44,602 bases of DNA from a virus, in the IMG/VR virus record IMGVR_UViG_3300042302_000978, positions 1 through 44,602 of that record; one strand, 5' to 3'. The notes below the pieces were generated by a model. It ran no database searches. It was not told where the DNA came from and saw only the letters and a program-made list of their open reading frames with translations. Made by a program: the position numbers and the translations under genes. The stretch's first letter is position 1, and every line of letters starts with the position of its first letter. Below, piece by piece: positions 11,901 to 17,126 of the stretch.

Positions 11901-11980
11901 CTATCGACAGTGTTGTTGTACTTTATGTTTAGGTAATCGCCTTCCTTATTGAAGAAAACTAAGCTTTTATGGTTAGACAT
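5969..11980 (-). CDS. Giant baseplate or tail-fibre-like protein with beta-propeller and carbohydrate-binding-like segments
   Basis: 2003 residues, one of the largest proteins here. The N-terminus is beta-rich. About residues 330-365 (YNNNVYQCIKAYT ... YWGKP) and 1805-1846 (WAPFTNYMKGDKVTYYGKIY ... VEDW) look like small chitin/carbohydrate-binding modules with the W..GD.V.Y.GK.Y pattern. Residues about 905-1230 hold repeated beta-strand units like a YncE/NHL beta-propeller (for example LWVVDPVLNIIVTSITL). Around 1560-1610 the stretch DWNFLNMKRKELLMMKHLIY, followed by GSYKSIINAINFFGY, recalls tail protein I or gp7-type wedge proteins. It is transcribed alone from a TTAATATATA box. A baseplate wedge protein that also binds surface glycans is my best reading; domain boundaries are by eye. 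Confidence 0.6.
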   Translation of the reverse strand: MSNHKSLVFFNKEGDYLNIKYNNTVDRFEGDLLFHQSSSDIYKTIGLYTMEYLPAFEYAVSGDLTLSKFQIFNEWGMHFYGARLGTFSMAAIEPVNNDPSFYSKWIYGVDFERFFPIGTFIMFDSEFLEFQDTKKTYAVIGSKKGAVMILTDVDNATFESMYYVEYTNGSIKDVTLRGSNLLGIYNYIDADYKNNLSEWNEPNFYDKYYAGKKLNIVNSEKNDGVYTVKENEVTDAVHFEYYLKNIETDKNLLIELISKTDVPKIYDGGITIANGRITFKNLNAFPKILKSGREFKIIGSTLNTNFLTVSNVPNFANITELVVYTEKSQVLYNNNVYQCIKAYTQDYSNVNTQFVTPANSKEYWGKPTYISVDQVLTDEIVNNCQIYLTTDRLYFEQGYTQSSSVTLAMAAEKYKDDFSSLNIDLYLNKGVLKADLMYPSKYAEVNFYHTETVSTCLANLGDREAFIIRKAIELFSMPPDLSSSSSIPSNNYLFLSNLYDTEVANCSSYLIGKQFQTNERLIEIKEKFTQELNYDYSENYKYNIVFTDIDEFGIKLVINKQVYEEEVAWIYSGAAPDMQRTIDRTLRNWLSRNFVRLRALGITADLEYLGSYVSPFYNAIVIRSEYPNIPIEINRIEVGTTADYHIEHSKVLFNEIGGNLSFTINSKPYEMQTIYGTFLDNTGATVSSTSSTATVKLPDIPATLVAWTEEHAPVLETYGIIVKSINNLLKFDVKRTDRRLDYTIKTGKIMLPGQTDYVITKKIKGNKGTIVTGNEVRLIKSDANSSFEDAGFGTGRVIGVNSTPHPLQDVKYNLLSVDPKIMSLNYQGPFWGLESAPCRSSGFITLAFTIGFGQTTCDPAVGPTGQGGPFNPIQHNQEMFGVNYNFNDYETINYNISGQPGVSNLIDMKYIQLSNSVFVLGDNLSAMDAYTGVYLSTIYLTGNTDSIEIEFNTFNSFLYCLSKTKLWVVDPVLNIIVTSITLTNTAADMLINTDNGDIYVTYENSPTISIFSYKNVLITNLTTPSPTDTKTGKMVYNEFEKDIYITTDADLLIRVNGATRDIQTSYNIPDLAQSSIFYEPVNESVYVYADAQLWRIDNGLTASVPGMTMSEFVDVIYNNLTGEMNVSDKTFRFRSLNLTDNTINIDRNPSIYGRMALNQYDGGVYLASDTTSTVCVVDSANGVVVHTETTPAISKRILYNPEDKSIWTLQPSMANVFVIKPTVNSIVDIIGVTGSSIDEGQFGTLNPNYVKPTELWVKAYECVRRPRENFEGDVAVKYYWRWLTDENPEFFIYDLSGEQLEKTGPYTYKGPKPFKDVPLNKYPNRDINKVDLPEYQQIVFDSVEYELSYIDDQDDVSTEPTPLQLFLGFKAPEEGAYSSFLQLYKREEVEFSITSTPTNDTIISFDTLTSDGYKRGQIKLNMMSEETFIGKGLKVGQYLGIEIKDITNTKNQYISTNSGYVVKISEIYNKTIIVDFFNIDLDFFESEKTVITDYPKSGTTTYLKTTLFVTDREIARFKTIGQTEIEDPRFKIELGNVGKNIGHNEIFIFKDYDILEGGVDWNFLNMKRKELLMMKHLIYPYIGSYKSIINAINFFGYNDLQLNEYYRNINTTSENFLKLFKVEIPDIFDNSVEGWTENDFVKHTFPNENFEETNLFNLTYFITDKEGNNLLGYSIDDITIKLQGLKFWLKSNIIPLTHKILDITGRAYFTGGTQITHRVHDMRIVNIRESMTPISFKLNEAYLMPVNSGSTVYNCVLDFYTIVDGVGADKNPTGLVPPPRPYYEFKENMVLPEYFTIKIRTYKTYKEWAPFTNYMKGDKVTYYGKIYESAQDNNKVKSPRKNEDVEDWDANGTYGVTNIVKYNREMFVYSGLGATYSAIPPVLDQGDDQNWLNITEWLEIDLEPVQTIDEYRRILPPPKVGATHSIISMKENGPHKTPIIAPFNFALDSNIDPFIVIEISSENGYGAVYRDRKNYEIRGIKDLVDSSGMRDIIGPFTPIEPVY

Positions 11981-11998
11981 TTATATTGAATACTTTTT

Positions 11999-12010
11999 GA
12001 TATATATTAA
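11999..12010 (-). promoter_or_regulatory. Late-promoter-like box for the giant tail gene
   Basis: Read on the minus strand this is TTAATATATATC, preceded by CACATTTT. It ends 18 bases before the ATG at 11980 and matches the box in front of other structural genes. Confidence 0.5.
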
Positions 12011-12026
12011 AAATGTGTTTCTTGAT

Positions 12027-12042
12027 AATAATATATAGAGTA
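12027..12042 (+). promoter_or_regulatory. Late-promoter-like box, divergent
   Basis: ATAATATATAGAGTAT lies 19 bases upstream of the ATG at 12062. Together with the minus-strand box at 11999-12010 it forms a compact divergent promoter region. Confidence 0.45.
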
Positions 12043-12061
12043 TAAAAATCTTAAATAAATT

Positions 12062-13045
12062 ATGGCCAAAATAGATAAAGTGGAAAAATTCTTAAAAGAA
12101 GAAAAACCAAAGAAAATAAAAAATCTTGAAGTAGGTTTTGACATAGATTCTTTTGAAAAAGAAGAAGATACGGATACTCTTGGATTTAGATCAGAGTTTG
12201 AACCAATCGCTAAAGGTAAAGAAAAAACTCTTAAAAAAGAAATACAAGTTACTACACCAGGATTAAAAAAATCTATCAAAAAGTTTGAGGATTTCAAGAT
12301 TTCTATTTCTATTGATGAAGTAGAACCAGAAGAAGGTGTTCTTATGGGTGGTTTAACACCTAATGATGATGAAACTTGTTCAGATTGTGAATCTAATCCA
12401 TGTGGGTGTGGATGTTCTGATTGTGATTGTGATCCTTGCGAATGTGGTGTTGGTGAAGAAGATGTTGCAAAGTTTTCTAACTTTAATGATGTCATTGGAG
12501 ACTTATTTTCAGAGAGTTTAAAGTATCATTTGAAAAATAATAAACCAATCACTGAAAACATATTTAGACCAGGTTCTGAGGCTTTCTATGATGTTCTTAA
12601 AGAAGCTAGAACACATTTTGATTCTAATAGAGTAAATCTAACGGGATTGGATAAAGATTTGTTTGAGTCTACTGAAATAGGAAAGTTTGCTAAGTTCAAT
12701 GGTGAGATAGTTCCTTTGGATCTTCCAATGGAAACGATTGAAGAAATGAATGAGGCCGAATACAAAGGTAGAGAAGTTGAGTTGAATCATCCAATGAGAG
12801 GTGGTACTAAGAAGTATCATGTTTATGTTAAGAATCCTAAAACAGGTAATGTTAAAAAGATTGCGTTTGGTGATGTTCACGGTGGATTGACCGCAAAGGT
12901 TAGTGATCCTAAGGCTAGAAAGTCTTTTGCTGCTAGGCACAAATGTGATATGAAGAAAGATAAGACTAAGGCCGGATATTGGGCTTGTAGAATAAACAAA
13001 TACGGACATCTTTGGGGTGGAAAAACTTATCCTGGATACTGGTAA
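12062..13045 (+). CDS. Cys-rich phage protein with a C-terminal FAARHxC basic module
   Basis: 327 residues. The N-terminal 100 residues are Lys/Glu-rich (MAKIDKVEKFLKEEKPKK). Residues about 110-140 hold a dense cysteine cluster (CSDCES, CGCGCSDCDCDPCECG), which could bind metal. The C-terminal 95 residues match a small module I recognise from many tailed-phage proteins: HVYVKNPKTGNVKKIAFGD, then GGLTAKVSD, FAARHKC, GYWACR. That module has conserved Cys and basic residues and may bind nucleic acid; its role is unknown to me. The gene starts a plus-strand pair, with the next gene 3 bases downstream. The disordered, charged first half suggests a core or scaffold-associated protein. Confidence 0.65.
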   Translation: MAKIDKVEKFLKEEKPKKIKNLEVGFDIDSFEKEEDTDTLGFRSEFEPIAKGKEKTLKKEIQVTTPGLKKSIKKFEDFKISISIDEVEPEEGVLMGGLTPNDDETCSDCESNPCGCGCSDCDCDPCECGVGEEDVAKFSNFNDVIGDLFSESLKYHLKNNKPITENIFRPGSEAFYDVLKEARTHFDSNRVNLTGLDKDLFESTEIGKFAKFNGEIVPLDLPMETIEEMNEAEYKGREVELNHPMRGGTKKYHVYVKNPKTGNVKKIAFGDVHGGLTAKVSDPKARKSFAARHKCDMKKDKTKAGYWACRINKYGHLWGGKTYPGYW

Positions 13046-13048
13046 AAT

Positions 13049-13318
13049 ATGACACTTCCATATAAAGAAACTAAAATAAGTGATAATACATTTATCAGAG
13101 AATTTAGTCAAGATACTGACTCTGGTGAGTTTATGTGGCATCGTGATAGGGAAGATAGAATAATCGAATCTATCGACGAAACTGATTGGATGGTGCAGAT
13201 AGACAACGAACTACCAAAGAAGATAGAAGGTGAAGTTTTTATACCGATGGGTATTTATCATCGGTTGATAAAGGGAACTAACAATCTTAAAGTAAAGGTA
13301 ATAAAGTTAAAAAAATGA
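13049..13318 (+). CDS. Small cupin-like protein
   Basis: 89 residues. The central pattern FMWHRDREDR, then DNELPKK, then IPMGIYHRLIKG is typical of short phage proteins with a cupin-like beta-barrel, with two His and an acidic residue positioned as possible metal ligands. No substrate can be named. It begins 3 bases after the previous stop, so it is probably co-translated with the Cys-rich protein. Confidence 0.6.
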   Translation: MTLPYKETKISDNTFIREFSQDTDSGEFMWHRDREDRIIESIDETDWMVQIDNELPKKIEGEVFIPMGIYHRLIKGTNNLKVKVIKLKK

Positions 13319-13324
13319 TTTTTT

Positions 13325-13343
13325 TTTTAATATATACTCTATA
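13325..13343 (+). promoter_or_regulatory. Late-promoter-like box
   Basis: A run of T leads into TTAATATATACTCTATA, one of the clearest copies of the motif; the same core occurs before the genes at 38205 and 32861. An AAAATGATTTTT stretch lies just upstream, also seen at other copies. The ATG at 13358 follows after 14 bases. Confidence 0.6.
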
Positions 13344-13357
13344 AAAAAATACTAAAT

Positions 13358-13741
13358 ATGAAACACTTAAAAAAATTTAATGAAGGATTCTTTTCGAATC
13401 TTTTTAAAGGAAAAGAAGATGAAACACCAGTAACTCCTGAAGAAGTTAAATCAAAATCAACATCAGGTTCGGCTTTTGATAGAGATGAATTAAAAATTGA
13501 AGCGGAAGAAAAATTTAATTCTCTAGTAAAAGAATTAGATAGTAAGTTAAGAAATACAACTGAAAATTATATTGAAGTAAAACAAAATCCTGCCTTTAAA
13601 ACCAAAAGTACAAAATCGGTAAACTCTTTTTTATTGAAAATGATTGAAGATCATTATACACAAAGAGGATTTATAACCAATAGATCGTATGATGGTAGAG
13701 ATAATGCTAAACATGATTGGTTTAGAATAATCGCTGACTAA
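13358..13741 (+). CDS. Leader-bearing putative internal virion protein
   Basis: 127 residues. The N-terminus MKHLKKFNEGFFSNLF fits the leader shared with proteins at 21129, 32861, 34307 and 40371, resembling the T4 capsid-targeting sequence. Next come a disordered linker (KGKEDETPVTPEEVKS) and a compact helical domain (residues 45-127) ending in RGFITNRSYDGRDNAKHDWF. It has its own late-type promoter box and is followed by a bidirectional terminator, so it is a one-gene unit. The mature function is unknown. Packaging into the head is inference from the leader. Confidence 0.65.
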   Translation: MKHLKKFNEGFFSNLFKGKEDETPVTPEEVKSKSTSGSAFDRDELKIEAEEKFNSLVKELDSKLRNTTENYIEVKQNPAFKTKSTKSVNSFLLKMIEDHYTQRGFITNRSYDGRDNAKHDWFRIIAD

Positions 13742-13762
13742 ACAATACTAAAATAAAGTAAT

Positions 13763-13796
13763 AAAAAAACCACTCTAATGAGTGGTTTTCTTTTTT
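13763..13796. terminator. Bidirectional intrinsic terminator
   Basis: Stem AACCACTC / GAGTGGTT (13768-13787) with loop TAAT is flanked by A-run and T-run. It separates convergent genes at 13358 (+) and 13795 (-). Confidence 0.85.
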
Positions 13797-14919
13797 AGTC
13801 AATCTTTGACTTATAGTTTTCGTTGTAGAGTCTGATTACTTCGTCATACTCGCTTAGTATTCCATCTTTGAAATCAGAGTTCTCATATTTCTGTCTATCA
13901 ATATATTCTCTGATATAAGTTTCATATTCAAGCTTTATAGAGATGTCCATAGATTCTTCATCTATCTCAACTGCTTCTGAGATAATATCTTCTCCATCTT
14001 CATTCTTTTGTACTATGTCGTCTATATACTCAACAGATGCGAAATTACCTTTCTCTAACATCATTTCAAGCTTTCTACGAAGCTTTCTATTATTGATAAG
14101 TAGATTGTTTGATATGGCTAAATCTATGTAGTCCTTCGTGTCCTTAATCTCATCTAATCTATCAATATCCTCTTCAGTTATTACTCTGAACTTTCTGAAT
14201 ACTGGTGAGTAGTTGTTTGCATGAAAAGATACTTCATTTGTATCTAAATCTAATATAGTGATTCCTTTTTGGTCTCCCGTATCGTTTCTATCCATTTGGT
14301 ACAAAGACCCTATGAATCTAAAATTTTTGTTCTGTTGAACAAGATGAATATGGCCCGAAAATACATCTTTGTATCCACTAAAGTTCTCTACATCAATCTT
14401 ATCTGCGTTTCTATGTGCAACAGAGTTTAGGTGCATTTTACAACCATTTAAGTCTGAGTGGCAAAATAGATAGTCTCCTGGATTACTACCAAGTTCTTTA
14501 ATCATATCGAGTCTTTTCTCTACCCATGGTATTAGAACAAGCTTTTGATTGTTTACTTCGATTGTGGTAGTTTTTTCATATACGGTTATGTTTTTGTTCA
14601 TATAACTGAACAATCTAACAGAGTTGACTTCGTTTGATCCTTTGTTAAATAAATCGTGGTTTCCAACCATTATATGAATTGGTATAATATCAGAGATATC
14701 TTTAAGTATTTTTTCCACTTTATTTGATATGTTTATAGGAATGGATGTTCTATTATCGAATAAATCACCTAAGTGAATCAGTATGTCACCAGGCTTCGCG
14801 TTTTCTTTTAGATAGGGGATTACATAGTTATAGAATGTTGATTCCATCATATTCATCCATTTATCTAGGTTGTTTAGATAGATACCAAAATGGGTATCTG
14901 TTATCATATATACTTTCAT
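13795..14919 (-). CDS. gp47: Recombination endonuclease subunit, gp47/SbcD/Mre11-like
   Basis: 374 residues with a full calcineurin-like metallophosphoesterase signature: D8-x-H10 (DTHFG), GDLFD (51-55), GNHD (86-89), a later CHSDLNG and GHIH. In T4, gp47 pairs with the SMC-like ATPase gp46 to process DNA ends for recombination-dependent replication and host DNA breakdown; T4 gp47 is 339 residues. The C-terminal third is helical and acidic, as expected for the ATPase-binding and capping region. The gp46 partner is not in this window. The upstream DNA lacks the TTAATATATA box, consistent with early or middle expression, unlike the flanking structural genes. Confidence 0.9.
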   Translation of the reverse strand: MKVYMITDTHFGIYLNNLDKWMNMMESTFYNYVIPYLKENAKPGDILIHLGDLFDNRTSIPINISNKVEKILKDISDIIPIHIMVGNHDLFNKGSNEVNSVRLFSYMNKNITVYEKTTTIEVNNQKLVLIPWVEKRLDMIKELGSNPGDYLFCHSDLNGCKMHLNSVAHRNADKIDVENFSGYKDVFSGHIHLVQQNKNFRFIGSLYQMDRNDTGDQKGITILDLDTNEVSFHANNYSPVFRKFRVITEEDIDRLDEIKDTKDYIDLAISNNLLINNRKLRRKLEMMLEKGNFASVEYIDDIVQKNEDGEDIISEAVEIDEESMDISIKLEYETYIREYIDRQKYENSDFKDGILSEYDEVIRLYNENYKSKID

Positions 14920-15009
14920 TGAAAATGATAATTTTTTGTATGATTTATATGATTTTTATGTATTTAAGTTTAAATAAGTGAAAATGGAAAAAAATTGCTT
15001 TTTTAATAT

Positions 15010-15024
15010 AATATATACATTATA
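15010..15024 (+). promoter_or_regulatory. Late-promoter-like box, first of a tandem pair
   Basis: AATATATACATTATA, preceded by TTTTTTAATAT. An identical 15-base copy lies 52 bases downstream. Both are upstream of the tail tube gene. Confidence 0.55.
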
Positions 15025-15061
15025 GTTAAGCCTTTAAAAAAACAGAAGGTAAAAAAATATT

Positions 15062-15076
15062 AATATATACATTATA
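15062..15076 (+). promoter_or_regulatory. Late-promoter-like box, second of a tandem pair
   Basis: A second exact copy of AATATATACATTATA, ending 38 bases before the tail tube ATG at 15115. The AT-rich leader downstream of it has no other feature. Confidence 0.55.
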
Positions 15077-15114
15077 ATTGTTTACCAATTACATAAAAAA
15101 TAAATAAAAAAAAT

Positions 15115-15738
15115 ATGCCATTACCACATTATACGCAGATTTCCAATGTTGGTTCTCCAGGTGGACCTGGAACACTACCAGATGAAGTAGTATACCTAAA
15201 CTTGTTTGAGGTAACATTCGTGTTACCAGTTATCTTACAGGCACAAAAAAGAGATGCTCTTTTATTGTTAGAAAACGCTACTAAAATAAGTTTAGCAAAC
15301 TTAACAGAGTTTGATACTGCTGCCAAAGAGCAAAGATTCAAATACTCTACAAGAGTTTTTCAAACAACTCCTACTAAGACTAGTGGTACGTTGGCAATAC
15401 CTTTCCAGGTAAATGTTAATAACAATGGTTCTATGGAAGTTTGGAATACTTTGAAAGCTTGGTATGACTTACTTTTTAACTCTCAAAATGGTTCTCTTCA
15501 CTACAAAAGTGATATGATTGGAACTATTATCGTAAATCAACATGATAAAAAGGGTGTTGTATTGAGAAGGGTTACTTTCCAAAACTGTCAAATGTCGAAA
15601 CTTGCAGGTTACGAACTTGATTGGGCATCAAATGATATCATTCCAACAGTTAGTGCTGATTTTGTATATGATTACTTCATTGATGAATACATTGACTCAG
15701 GATTCTCTATTAATCCTCCACTTATTTCAGGATATTAA
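15115..15738 (+). CDS. gp19: Tail tube protein, gp19-like
   Basis: 207 residues (T4 gp19 is 163). After a Gly/Pro-rich start comes VVYLNLFEVTFVLP, then FKYSTRVFQTTPTKTSGTLA, NGSMEVWNTLKAWYDLLFN and a C-terminal GYELDWASNDIIPTVSADFV; this order of beta strands and the central helix matches T4-type tail tube monomers, which stack as hexameric rings inside the sheath. Tandem late-type promoter boxes and a pair of strong terminators bracket the gene, and its codon use looks biased, all consistent with very high late expression as a single-gene unit. Confidence 0.8.
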   Translation: MPLPHYTQISNVGSPGGPGTLPDEVVYLNLFEVTFVLPVILQAQKRDALLLLENATKISLANLTEFDTAAKEQRFKYSTRVFQTTPTKTSGTLAIPFQVNVNNNGSMEVWNTLKAWYDLLFNSQNGSLHYKSDMIGTIIVNQHDKKGVVLRRVTFQNCQMSKLAGYELDWASNDIIPTVSADFVYDYFIDEYIDSGFSINPPLISGY

Positions 15739-15750
15739 TACTAAATATAA

Positions 15751-15778
15751 AAACCCACTCAATCGAGTGGGTTTTTTT
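15751..15778 (+). terminator. Intrinsic terminator of the tail tube gene
   Basis: A perfect 10-bp stem AAACCCACTC / GAGTGGGTTT with loop AATC is followed by T7. It begins 12 bases after the tail tube stop codon. Confidence 0.85.
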
Positions 15779-15797
15779 ATGTCTATTTTTATAACTA

Positions 15798-15828
15798 AAA
15801 AACCCACTCAAAATTTGAGTGGGTTTTT
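15798..15828 (-). terminator. Intrinsic terminator, mainly for the minus-strand baseplate genes
   Basis: Stem AACCCACTCAAA / TTTGAGTGGGTT (15801-15825) has A and T tracts on either side. It lies just after the minus-strand stop at 15832 and can also back up the tail tube terminator. Its stem is nearly identical to the one at 15751. Confidence 0.8.
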
Positions 15829-15831
15829 CTA

Positions 15832-16050
15832 TTAGAATTTTGGCATGCTTATATTGCTTGTCATACTCGATGCGTTCTTCATCATCGAACCTGTATCTGG
15901 CATTCCTTTTTGTTGCTCTCCTTCGTCTTTCTTTCTTTGATTGTCTTCTTCTTCGACAATTTCGTTAACAAGTTTGATGTTTTCTTCAAACATCCAGAAA
16001 GGCCAATCATCCATTGACACTTCCTGTGTGTGAAAGTGTTTTTGGAGCAT
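15832..16050 (-). CDS. Small tail assembly protein overlapping or abutting the gp26-like gene
   Basis: From the ATG at 16050 the product is 72 residues; the frame stays open upstream to 16149, inside the gp26-like gene. The key stretch MDDWPFWMFEENIKLVNE is reminiscent of tape-measure chaperone extensions and small gp51-type proteins. Two starts are credible: 16050, 4 bases after the gp26-like stop, or MDDW at 16014, preceded by an AGGAAG Shine-Dalgarno-like run. The tail is Gln/Met/Ser-rich and probably disordered. A frameshift fusion with gp26 is an alternative. Assignment to assembly is inference. Confidence 0.6.
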   Translation of the reverse strand: MLQKHFHTQEVSMDDWPFWMFEENIKLVNEIVEEEDNQRKKDEGEQQKGMPDTGSMMKNASSMTSNISMPKF

Positions 16051-16054
16051 TAAT

Positions 16055-16996
16055 TTATTCTTTAATATATGCTTCAAAGGCATCATGAATAACGAAAATA
16101 CTTGAGGCTCCGTTGGGAAATTGCATATCTGTGTGGACCTCCTCACCACACTGGCATAACTTTTTAAGTTCTTTTATTCCAAATGTCATCTTGCCCACAG
16201 CTGCATTCAAAAATTGAAATGAGATATCATCCATTTCTTCAAATTCTTTAACTTTTGCTTTTACTCCGTCATATGTTATAGAAGTTCTACCATTCATCAT
16301 AAAAGGAATGATTTTTAAGAAAGCTAAATTAGGATTTCTTTTTTCATTATTTTCTTTCATAATGTATTCTGTGAAAGCCTTTTGAAGTCCAATGTTAGGT
16401 GGAGTCAATTCAAAGGCTTTACCATTAACTGTTTTGAAATGATATGATCCTGAATTTCTGTTGTAGAATCTTTCAAGTTTTTCATCTATTTCATGGAAAA
16501 CAAAGTTTTCTTTGTTTAGTGAGATTGCCACTTCTTCGCCACAACTACATTTTGCATTTACTGATAATGAATTTCCTGATTGGAAAGTAAGTTCTCTGAT
16601 AAGAAAAACTAAGAATAGTCTATCTTGATCTTTGATATCTAAATAAGATCCTATTTTACCATCAGAATATTTAACTCTAACACATGATTGTAAAATATCA
16701 TTCATTTTTTCCACTATGTCGTAGAAGTTCTGGTCGTCTACCATAGAGTATGCTTGAATCTCTTTTACTTGTGCTGGTCTTACCATGAAAAGAGTTCCTG
16801 TTGGATAGAATTGTCCACAAGGTAATTCTCTGATATCGAAGTTGAAGTATTGTAAGTCACTTACTCTAGTTCCCTCTACTACAGGTTTTTGTGCGGTTGT
16901 ATTGTCATTAAAGTTGTTCTGATTCTTACTTGGATCGATATCGTTTAGATGTCTCTTTAGGTAGTCCTCTTCACTCATTTCTTGTTCTTTAGACAT
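16055..16996 (-). CDS. gp26: Baseplate hub protein, gp26-like
   Basis: 313 residues (T4 gp26 is 208). After a disordered N-terminus, the stretch FDIRELPCGQFYPTGTLFMV with the following helical VKEIQAYSM...DILQSCV is the hallmark of the T4-type baseplate gp26 family. Inserted further on are two CxCGEEV motifs (CSCGEEV near residue 156 and CQCGEEV near 284), giving a likely four-Cys zinc site. In T4, gp26 acts in assembly of the central hub with gp51, gp28 and gp29. It is followed by a small ORF in another frame and preceded by its own late-type box. Confidence 0.75.
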   Translation of the reverse strand: MSKEQEMSEEDYLKRHLNDIDPSKNQNNFNDNTTAQKPVVEGTRVSDLQYFNFDIRELPCGQFYPTGTLFMVRPAQVKEIQAYSMVDDQNFYDIVEKMNDILQSCVRVKYSDGKIGSYLDIKDQDRLFLVFLIRELTFQSGNSLSVNAKCSCGEEVAISLNKENFVFHEIDEKLERFYNRNSGSYHFKTVNGKAFELTPPNIGLQKAFTEYIMKENNEKRNPNLAFLKIIPFMMNGRTSITYDGVKAKVKEFEEMDDISFQFLNAAVGKMTFGIKELKKLCQCGEEVHTDMQFPNGASSIFVIHDAFEAYIKE

Positions 16997-17016
16997 AATG
17001 TTATTTGTTATTTTTT

Positions 17017-17030
17017 AAATATATATTAGA
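17017..17030 (-). promoter_or_regulatory. Late-promoter-like box for the gp26-like gene
   Basis: On the minus strand this reads TCTAATATATATTT and ends 20 bases before the ATG at 16996. It belongs to the AATATATA family of boxes. Confidence 0.5.
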
Positions 17031-17083
17031 TATATCTCTCTTCCTTATATCTTCAAATAACTATAAAGTTTTCATAAAACAAA

Positions 17084-17113
17084 AAAACCTCAAATTTCTT
17101 TGAGGTTTTTTTA
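17084..17113 (-). terminator. Intrinsic terminator of the tail sheath gene
   Basis: Stem AAAAACCTCAAA / TTTGAGGTTTTT with loop TTTC; read on the minus strand it lies 13 bases past the sheath stop and ends in a T-run. Confidence 0.8.
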
Positions 17114-17126
17114 TTTTTAGTGTATA

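Noticed and set aside
12007-12495. Minus-strand 162-codon Ser/Pro-rich ORF
   Set aside because: It is antisense to the conserved Cys-rich protein gene and has composition expected of a shadow frame.
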